Below the pieces are notes generated by a model. That model saw nothing but the letters and a program-made list of their open reading frames with translations, did not search any database and was not told the DNA's origin. This document shows, piece by piece, positions 9,724 through 15,730 of a stretch of 15,730 bases of DNA. A program made the translations under genes and the position numbers. The DNA is from Gryganskiella cystojenkinii (lineage: Eukaryota; Mortierellomycota; Mortierellomycetes; Mortierellales; Mortierellaceae): contig JAAAIG010000059.1 in NCBI GenBank assembly GCA_015852425.1, forward strand, positions 65,746 to 81,475. Direction: 5' to 3'. How positions within the stretch are numbered: the stretch's first letter is position 1; every line of letters begins with the position of its first letter.

Positions 9724-10058
9724 AGGACAAGACAGCCATCGCGGTTTAGGACAACTTTAGCCCCAGCGGATCTGACCGAGAAAAAGTCCCCGTCCGTAGT
9801 GGATGGCTGAGTTTCACCCCTTGGTGTTGTCTCAGAAGCTCGCCTAGCCTTCTTTGAGCCAAAGCAGTGGAGCCCCGTTATTCTCCATGAGCTGAGTCTG
9901 GTCCAGCTATAGACCTTTGATAGTTTAGTACCTTTGCACCCTCCACGGGTTGTGCATTCCTCAAATAATAACACTGATCGGAGTAGGCCGCCTGAAGAGA
10001 GGGGCAATTGATTATTAGACACTGACCTAATAAACCCTTAAAAAACAAAAAAAAAAAA

Positions 10059-10075
10059 TATTGGTGTGATTGTGG
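10059..10075 (+). repeat. Target-site duplication, right copy
   Basis: TATTGGTGTGATTGTGG, identical to 9638-9654, follows the A-rich tail. On the minus strand it continues the His/Asn-rich coding sequence from the ATG at 10104. Confidence 0.88.
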
Positions 10076-10104
10076 TTGTGGCTGTGGTCGCTATTATCGG
10101 TCAT
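10060..10104 (-). other. Stranded original TAF4 start (ATG plus first 15 codons)
   Basis: ATG at 10104 opens MTDNSDHSHNHNHTN. If the SINE and one duplication copy (421 bp) are removed, this joins in frame to STPGQKLSVTFQMIAL at 9638. In the sequence as it stands the frame runs into the SINE tail and stops at TAG 10029-10027 after 25 codons. A TATA box and an E-box lie upstream, supporting this as the ancestral start. Confidence 0.7.
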
Positions 10105-10236
10105 GCAGAAACTGGAGTAGGGTATGTGAGGTGAAAAGGTAGTGTTCTTCTTCGAGTCCCTGTGTCGCACTGCCTTGCTGGAAAGAATGGTGGAAAGGGT
10201 CTGTTGGGGCGGATAGAACTCTGTCTTGGCGCCTTT

Positions 10237-10245
10237 CCTTTTATA
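10237..10245 (-). promoter_or_regulatory. TATA box upstream of the TAF4 homologue
   Basis: Minus-strand TATAAAAGG about 133 bp upstream of the ATG at 10104, just downstream (in transcript direction) of a CACGTG E-box. The pair forms a plausible core promoter placed for the original start codon. Confidence 0.5.
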
Positions 10246-10259
10246 CTTGATAGTTCGTG

Positions 10260-10265
10260 CACGTG
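10260..10265 (-). promoter_or_regulatory. CACGTG E-box in TAF4 promoter
   Basis: In gene direction CGTCACGTGCACG, about 156 bp upstream of the ATG at 10104 and about 15 bp before the TATA box. It has the same TCACGTG core as upstream of COG8. Confidence 0.42.
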
Positions 10266-11830
10266 ACGAATTTTTCGACTTCGCAGCAGCGTCAAGCCCG
10301 CGCTTTTTATTATTTCATGCAGCTTTTGAAGGAGGGCGGCTGCTGTTGACAGCATCTTGGGACTGCATGACCACTTCACCAGGGATTGTCATCGTCAGTA
10401 TATTTTTGACCCTTATCCCAACTGCAAAAGGTAGACATGAGAGGCCGGATTGGAAAAAAAAGAGAGTCTCCAGTAACCTCCTGGGTGGTGCTGTAGAGAC
10501 GAACGTCAACCGTTTTGGTCACTGGGTCAGCTGCAACAATACACAAGCAGCTCGGCTTCATTTCCTTGCTTTGGGGGTTGGAGTTAAACGTTAAGCCATG
10601 TCAAGAGAAAGAACACAGCCCACAGAATAATAACTAGCTAAGATCGTATCGATCTATTCTAATAAGTCAATAGGCGGATACAACATTAAGTATGTTACGA
10701 AAGAACAATAAAAGTGACGGTGTGTTAGTTGAGAGAGGTAAGTTTTTTAATCTTTTTCATTATATGGTACGAAGGAGTGTTTGACGACTTTGGCATTTAA
10801 AAGAGGGAAAGTCAACAAAAAGGTCAAAGACACCAAGATACGAGTCGCAGAGAGGCCATTGACAACGATAGACAGGCCACTAAAAGATCAAGGAGGAACA
10901 GGAATAAAAATATGGAAAGGAAAGGCGAGGCAAGAGACCGTCGGAGACTGAGAAAGAAACAAGAAGAAACTGCGGTAAATTGGGGGTCGTAAAGACAGGA
11001 AGGATGAGGAAGACACTGTCAAAAAAAATTGGAGATTTTTTTTTTTTGGTAGTTATTTTACATTGGAAGGAATATTCCTGTCATATGAAACTCACTGGCG
11101 CATTGATTAAGCCCCCAGCAAGCGATTAAGAGCAGGTTTGTTCGATCGCAAGCAATTAGAAAGTTCGCATTCACATAGATCAAGACGATCGCGCGAGGTG
11201 AAGTGTTGATTGCCCGATAGGCGGCCCACAAGCACAAAAACTGTGCAAGTAGTCCGCCCAAAACATACTCAGTATGCTGAAGATTTCAAAAACAAGGAGA
11301 AAAAATTCGAGGTGTATCTGGGGCGGTGACTCGTAGCAGTCACCGGACAAGAAACGGACTGTGAGGTTCATTCTGAACCAGTTCTTTCAAGAAGCCTGCT
11401 CAACAAATGTTCGCAATTGAGACACCGATTTCGATTGAACAGCGTATTAATAACCATTGATTCAACGTGCTCCCAGTTCGTCTTCACTTTTGCCTTTCGG
11501 AAATCGGCGAGATTGTCAACAAAAAAAAACTCCTTCGAGCGGGCGTCCTCTGTTTCACGCGTTCACCCGAACGAAAACTTCATGCACCACACAAAATTTC
11601 AATTTGCTTAAAAAAAATCTATGAATATTTATTACGCTCCTAACGACTGTTGGGTAACTAACCCCTTCTTTACTGCTTCTGCTTAGCCTCCTCCTTCCTA
11701 AAGAGTCCGCGAGTAAAAAATGAAAAACACAAGAATGTCAGAGATCGGCCCCCACAACTTTTTTTTCCCCTCTTGCTTCCCGTACCCATCCCATCTCCCC
11801 GATGATAGCCCTTTTTCTATAAAGTCCTGC

Positions 11831-13252
11831 TTACTTTTGCTCGCTGACGTTGAGAAGCAATGTGTCAGCATCCAACATGACGCGATTAGAAGAGTGAGAG
11901 ATAATGGTGGCAATCTCGCGAGCGACCTCAATCTTTCTCAACTCGATGAAACCAGGCTTGTTCTTGATGGCTATTTTCGAGAGAGGCACAACATTAAAGA
12001 AAACATTTGTTAACAGTCATTCGTGCGTCATTTTTTGCTAGCACATGAACACTTTGAACGCAAGAAACACAAAAGGTAATGTACCATCACCGAGAAGCTC
12101 AGCAGAGCGAGCCTCTCCCTCGGCCTTGACAATAATCGACTGCTTCTCCTGAATGGCACGGTCGACGACGAAAGCAGCACGCTGAGCCTCCTGCTGGGCA
12201 ATCTGCTTGGCCTCAACAGCCTGGGTGAACTCGGGCGAGAAGGCCATGTGGACGATCGAGACATCATCCAGGACAATGTTGAAGCGAGCAGCACGCTTAA
12301 TCAAGTTCTCACGGACCAGACGGGAGACACGGTCACGCTGAGTAATGAGCTGAGAGGCGTTGAACTGGGCGACAACAGACTTGGAGACCTCGTTGATGAT
12401 CGAGGGCAAGACACGCTCGTCGTAATCCTGTCCCAAAGTACGGTAGATCTCGGCAAGGTCGTTGACGCGGGGGCGGGACAAGACACGGACAGTGATGTTA
12501 ACCATCTGCAAATCTGTAGACACAAAGAAAAGAGAGCATAGAGTTGTGGCTGAGTTAGATATCCGGTAAATTACTACTGTCGTCTCACTCTCTGTGTGTC
12601 TTTCTAAAGGTGGCAGTATGTCGTCGACAAGAAATAGCTCTAGGTATTATATGGTCTTGGGTGACTGTCCAACAGTTCCAGTATTGTCCCCTAAAATGCT
12701 TTGTTATCCATTCTTCTCCTGTTTGATTCAGGGTCCAATCCTGCTGTTGAAATGTAGATAGGTCGAGAGGGGACATACCCTTGGTTCCGGTCAAGGAAGC
12801 GACGTTTCTGGGCTTAGCACGAACATCGTAAATGATGGGGGTCTCGAACCAGGGGACGACGAAATGGGTTCCTTCGTTGTAGACTTCCTTTTGAACACCA
12901 AAGACACGGGAGTACTTGACAGCACGGTGACCTCCATCGACTAGATAGATAGATAGGTGGATGGACATGAACAAGAAGTTTAGTCTTTTGCCGGCTCAAT
13001 ATAAAAGAAACAGGTCGGCAATAATAGACAAGAGTCTCTGTGGTACAGGCAATGCTCTGATGCAAAGCATTGTCGAAGGCGAGAAAGGTTCCTGTGATTT
13101 CCCGGGTGGAGGGTCATTTTACCGTTGAAGAGAGAGGCATTGACAGCGTAGCCGACAGCACCGAGGGTGATCAAGGCACCGGCACCACCAAAGATGCCCT
13201 TGCCGCTGCCCTTGGGGAAGATTCCTCCGAGTCTGTTGAATACTTGAGCCAT
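11831..13252 (-). CDS. PHB2: Prohibitin 2, mitochondrial inner-membrane scaffold, four exons
   Basis: Exons are 13252-13123, 12940-12779, 12513-12085 and 11970-11831. All introns are GT-AG and phase 1 (182, 265 and 114 bp), and the product is 286 aa, close to the 299-310 aa of human and yeast PHB2. PHB2 alternates with PHB1 in ring assemblies in the inner membrane, stabilising respiratory proteins and regulating m-AAA protease and cristae. The N-terminus [19 protein letters not shown] precedes one membrane segment ([17 protein letters not shown], about 26-42). The PHB/SPFH domain starts [23 protein letters not shown]2 rather than PHB1 is indicated by [20 protein letters not shown], by [10 protein letters not shown], and by [20 protein letters not shown] in the coiled coil. 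The last exon gives [19 protein letters not shown] and ends LLLNVSEQK. The start was chosen at MAQVFNRL; an upstream in-frame extension is translated 5' UTR. Confidence 0.97.
12941..12957. repeat. GATA tetranucleotide repeat at PHB2 intron 1 acceptor
   Basis: About four GATA units. On the minus strand they read CTAT repeated and ending CTAG, so the repeat itself forms the pyrimidine tract and the AG of the 3' splice site of PHB2 intron 1. Confidence 0.7.
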
Positions 13253-13482
13253 GATTATGAAATGGGGGAGAGGAAGGGTTGATGAGAGGAAAGAATGAGA
13301 GGGAGAGAACAAATGACAAAATGCGATTCAGACGACCGATTTCATTATTTCCTTATGGTGGGTGGCAGGCGAAAGGTCTTTCCCAACAAGGGAAATATTT
13401 GAAAAGCAGTCCCTTGACGGACTCCTTTTGGACCAAATGAAATTTTGTTTATGGTTGCCGTCATCTACTGTAAATACGACAC

Positions 13483-13488
13483 CACGTG
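13483..13488 (-). promoter_or_regulatory. CACGTG E-box upstream of PHB2
   Basis: In gene direction TTATCACGTGGTG, about 231 bp upstream of the PHB2 ATG. It shares the TCACGTG core with the COG8 and TAF4 upstream sites. Confidence 0.38.
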
Positions 13489-13634
13489 ATAATGCCAACT
13501 GAAACGCGTGTCACAAATCATGAAATAAAACTAGAAAGTCTGGGCTAATACTTGGTAACAATTGGGCGTTTTTTATTTAGGCGCTCTTTCCTCTACTATG
13601 TTCAAGAAGAGTGCCTGTGGAGTATTCGACGTGG

Positions 13635-13662
13635 TTTTTTTATTTTTATTTTTATTTTTATT
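13635..13662. repeat. TTTTTA microsatellite
   Basis: Several tandem TTTTTA units after a short T run. On the minus strand this is a TAAAAA tract that could be a decayed A-rich tail of a minus-strand retroposed sequence. No matching target duplication was found. Confidence 0.7.
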
Positions 13663-14139
13663 CAACACATAAGAGTCGTTTAAATGTAATAGTGGGTGGG
13701 CGGATTTCAACCATGCAGCAAGACTTCCTGCAACATCTTGATCTGGGAATGCGGAGAGCGCATCCTCTTTCCTGATGGAAAGGTCGACTTTGGCCCGTGG
13801 TTGTAAAAACATGTAGGGCATTGAAGTGTATCCTCTTTGTTGATGGGATAAGCCGACTTGGTTGGCTCTCGTGGGTGTACACGTTCTGCATTAAGTCGCA
13901 CATCAAATATGAGTATCATAGATCCTCGGCACTCTCCCTCGTGGATAATAATGGCTCTGAGCCCTTACATCCTTTAAGCAACACCATCAGACGGAGAGAG
14001 ACCGGGTAGCCTTTAATATGGCAGTTAGATCTTCGATTAGGCCCTGTGTCTGCTTCCTGGTCCTGTATAATCAGTTAGAGTTCGCCAGCAGTGGTTCCAT
14101 CACCTTTATCTTATCCCCGATCTCACCAAGAATAAATAT

Positions 14140-14419
14140 GTTTACTGACAGAAAAGGATGGAAAGAGAAGCGCTACGTGCAAGTTGGTAACGCCACGGGG
14201 CGCTGCAGGTCGTGCTTTGGACTCCCTTATAGTGTACAATATAGACAAAGAGAAAGAATCTGTTTACGGTCAGAAAAAGAGGGAAAGAAAACAGGGCGCT
14301 TCGCGCAGGTCGTGCGTTACACTCCCTCTCTCTGCTGCAGCCCTGGAGGCTTAGGAGGGATCAACGCATTGCGCGCAATCTTGACTTGGCAGGTTGGTGG
14401 CGCTTCGCGCAGGTCGTGC
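14140..14419. repeat. Diverged direct repeats with GC-rich GGCGCTTCGCGCAGGTCGTGC motif
   Basis: The motif occurs exactly at 14295-14315 and 14399-14419 and in shortened form (GGCGCTGCAGGTCGTGC) at 14199-14215. The first two copies sit in a larger duplicated block: GTTTACTGACAGAAAAGGA at about 14140 corresponds to GTTTACGGTCAGAAAAAGA at about 14262, and an ACTCCC follows each motif. The unit is about 100-120 bp. Identity unknown. Confidence 0.72.
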
Positions 14420-14586
14420 CCTTGAATGAGTGGCTGTCCGAACCTGAGCTTGCGGAACTGTGCAACAGCGAAAGGTGATACTGCATAGGAATGAGTAATG
14501 TGCGAACGGGACGCGCACTGAAGGGGTATCCTGCTAAAGACTTTGACGCGGCAAAGCCGTACGAATCACCACTCAAATTGGCTTTC

Positions 14587-14650
14587 TTTCTTCACACCCT
14601 TTCTTGGTTTCTTCACACTCTTTTCTTCACTTCTTCACACTCTTTTTCCA
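14587..14650 (+). repeat. Pyrimidine-rich TTCTTCACACTCTT repeats before the 3'-terminal gene
   Basis: At least three near copies of TTCTTCACAC(C/T)CTTT lie at about 14588, 14609 and 14631, ending about 35 bp before the ATG at 14685. Placement suggests a 5' UTR or core promoter, where CT-rich stretches are common in fungi. Confidence 0.6.
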
Positions 14651-14684
14651 CCCTCTTTGCCCCCAACCCCCTTTACTACCAGCC

Positions 14685-15697
14685 ATGAATCGCCAAAAAG
14701 ACATGTACGATGCCGTGCTGGACGACGACGACCCTGACGAGTCCTTCGTGGCACAACTCGAAGTCTTGGAATCAACAACCAACACGGAGGTAATTTTGCA
14801 GAAGCTTTGCTCCTTATTGACTTCACAGCTTTCAAACAAAAAGCCTGATGCATGCAAGGAATGCTAATGGCCGATTCATTGGTTCATTTGTAGTTCTCAA
14901 TCTCATTTCATGACGACATGCTATTCTTGGAAAGAGCCTCCCAACTCTTGACTTGTGAGAAGGAGGATATGGAACTTCGTCGTCGACTAGAGAGCGTCCT
15001 TCCACCAGCAGCCTTGCCCCACAACGAGAAGGTTGATCCAACGTTACTGGTCCTGCAAAAGACGTACGGTCTTGTCGTCCAGGATGGAGCAGCATCTCTG
15101 TCTGCTTTGATTGCTGGCGTGCTAAATCGAACTCTGGAAACAAAGTTCAGTATCAACGTCAGTGACGACGAGACTGAGGATGAGGCCGAGAGCAGGACCA
15201 AGGACAATGGTTTTTACGTACCTCCAACAAGGCTTTTATTACGGCGTCTAGCCGAGGTCCTCGGGATCACCATTATCATACCATCCACACGGTCGCACAC
15301 CCAACTGTACCGACCGACAGAGCAGCAGCCTCGTTTGTGTATTGGTATTCTACACATTGGAAACTCGTTCGAAGAGGTTTCGACATACGCGCCGCTCGCT
15401 TGCTCAGACTCTTCAATAGCTCCTCCAAGTACATCACCTCAGAGCCCGCCGCAAGGTCCACCCCGGAACACACCAGGCTTCGAACTTGCGCAGCCTAGAA
15501 CTGTCAAGAGATTGAATCAAAAGAGAAAATTTCCAAAGATAAAGATGGACATCGCGATGCCCGCACTACGAACAGAGTGGTAAGTTCACCAATAGGTGTA
15601 TTTGATGACGTTCTTAATACTTAAAGCAAGTATATAATAATAATAATAATAACCTGTTGTTATCTCTTTCGTTAGCCTTCGCTTTTTGACGAACTAG
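14685..15697 (+). CDS. Hypothetical protein, three exons, function unknown
   Basis: Proposed exons are 14685-14789, 14894-15579 and 15676-15697, with GT-AG introns (GTAATT...TTGTAG; GTAAGT...GTTAG) and consistent phases, giving 270 aa. The N-terminus is acidic (MNRQKDMYDAVLDDDDPDES), then helical around ERASQLLTCEKEDMELRRRL. A central globular part includes KTYGLVVQDGAASLSALIAG and, after an acidic linker (SDDETEDEAESR), PPTRLLLRRLAEVLGITIII and PRLCIGILHIGNSFEEVSTY. A Pro/Ser-rich stretch and a basic segment (KRLNQKRKFPKIK, possible nuclear signal) follow. The order DGxxSL..., helix, LAxxLxIxI and a late hydrophobic strand faintly recalls OTU-type peptidases, but no catalytic His is evident, so I assign no function. 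The last exon is only 22 nt; the gene could instead continue past the window with another splice choice. Confidence 0.6.
15634..15652. repeat. TAA trinucleotide repeat in the last intron
   Basis: About six tandem TAA units inside the second intron of the hypothetical gene. Confidence 0.7.
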
Positions 15698-15730
15698 GTG
15701 GATAAAAAAGTCAAACAGGTGCTCAAAGTC

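Larger units (their letters stand above)
9655..10058 (+). mobile_element. tRNA-derived SINE, full length (404 bp), inserted in the 5' coding end of TAF4
   Basis: The element lies between two perfect 17-bp direct repeats. Near its left end a perfect RNA polymerase III B box, GGTTCAAGTCC, sits at 9713-9723. Upstream is a degenerate A box (AAGCCTTTCCGG, 9661-9672). Between them is a tRNA-like anticodon arm (CCTC paired with GAGG) leading into AGAGGTCCCGGGTTCAAG, a typical tRNA anticodon/T-arm sequence. About 300 bp of tRNA-unrelated body follows. The right end is an A-rich tail (six A, C, twelve A, 10040-10058). This order, tRNA head, body, A tail and target duplication, is that of a SINE moved by a partner LINE. 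It is oriented antisense to TAF4. The perfect duplication and mostly intact tail suggest a recent insertion. No second copy was recognised in this window. Confidence 0.86.
10105..11830. other. Long intergenic region between TAF4 promoter and PHB2 3' end
   Basis: About 1.7 kb. The left 200 bp hold the TAF4 promoter. From about 10300 to 11700 I see A/T-rich sequence with homopolymer runs (for example 11035-11046) and several short ORFs without recognisable domains. A minus-strand ORF starting MKPSCLCIVAADPVTKTVDV (ATG at 10561) could be extended by a doubtful intron ending at CTTTTGCAG, but matches no family I know. The right end holds the PHB2 3' UTR. No tRNA, transposon or conserved gene was recognised. 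Confidence 0.5.
13253..14684. other. Intergenic region between PHB2 and the 3'-terminal gene
   Basis: About 1.4 kb with divergent flanking genes. It holds the PHB2 promoter side with a CACGTG E-box, a TTTTTA microsatellite, a possible eroded coding fragment at about 13700-13920 (minus strand, containing LQCPTCFYNHGP), a direct-repeat block at 14140-14419, and a CTTCACACTC-rich leader before the next gene. The short ORFs in several frames near 13600-13920 overlap one another and show no intact family. Confidence 0.5.

Noticed and set aside
9655..9740. A functional tRNA gene on the + strand, suggested by the B box and tRNA-like anticodon/T arm.
   Set aside because: The acceptor stem does not pair, the D arm is expanded, position 33 of the anticodon loop is not T, and the sequence continues into a 300-bp body with an A tail between direct repeats. 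It is a SINE head.
9192..10022. A 276-codon minus-strand frame running from the SINE into TAF4 as one protein with a novel N-terminus.
   Set aside because: Its first codon is GTG, and the SINE part has no ATG and reads as translated tRNA-like sequence (for example LDLNPGPLGRRE). Only the part from 9602 is supported as coding.
10376..10561. A minus-strand small gene starting MKPSCLCIVAADPVTKTVDV, possibly spliced.
   Set aside because: The required donor (GTTACT) is weak, the product matches nothing known to me, and it stops shortly after. Kept only as a note in the intergenic entry.
10226..10594. A 122-aa + strand ORF (MAPFLLYLIV...).
   Set aside because: It overlaps the TAF4 promoter, has no recognisable domain, and lacks family similarity or context.
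13573..13919. Overlapping minus-strand ORFs next to the TTTTTA repeat (one with a CPTCFYNHGP stretch) as a gene or zinc-finger transposon remnant.
   Set aside because: Three frames compete, none is long or recognisable, and no target duplication flanks the A-rich tract. At best an eroded fragment.
14140..14419. A CRISPR-like array, because of the thrice-repeated 21-bp motif.
   Set aside because: Only three copies, one shortened, with the surrounding sequence also duplicated, in a eukaryotic nuclear genome. It is not a CRISPR array.

Overview
The window looks like nuclear DNA from an early-diverging fungus, most likely Mucoromycota and possibly Mortierella-like. The evidence is spliced protein genes with mostly short GT-AG introns (about 80-265 bp), roughly balanced base composition, and conserved eukaryotic housekeeping proteins. 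The taxon is an inference from style and families, not from a marker gene.

Layout, left to right. (1) At 2-580 (+) is the 3' end of a Ulp2/SENP6-7-type SUMO protease, with the catalytic Asp and Cys regions in view. (2) Convergent to it, 938-3271 (-) is an intronless COG8 gene (Golgi tethering). (3) At 3810-7808 (-) is a six-exon cationic amino acid transporter of the SLC7/CAT type (674 aa). Its TM1 motif sits on a 36-nt microexon behind a 1.5-kb first intron. (4) At 8387-10104 (-) is a TAF4 homologue (TFIID subunit). Its 5' coding end is interrupted by a 404-bp tRNA-derived SINE at 9655-10058 (+), flanked by a perfect 17-bp target-site duplication. (5) A long intergenic stretch with no recognised gene follows. 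(6) At 11831-13252 (-) is a four-exon prohibitin 2 gene (286 aa). (7) A repeat-bearing intergenic region contains three copies of a GC-rich motif. (8) At 14685-15697 (+) is an unrecognised three-exon gene.

The named genes are unrelated housekeeping functions: SUMO removal, Golgi traffic, amino acid uptake, basal transcription and mitochondrial inner-membrane scaffolding. They do not form a pathway cluster. Four consecutive genes are on the minus strand, and three of them (COG8, TAF4, PHB2) carry a CACGTG E-box about 120-230 bp upstream of the start codon.

The most interesting object is the SINE. It has the full anatomy of a recent LINE-mobilised insertion: a B box, a tRNA-like anticodon/T arm, an A-rich tail and a target-site duplication. 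It lies out of frame about 15 codons inside the inferred original TAF4 reading frame, so the gene must use a downstream start, splice the SINE out, or be damaged.
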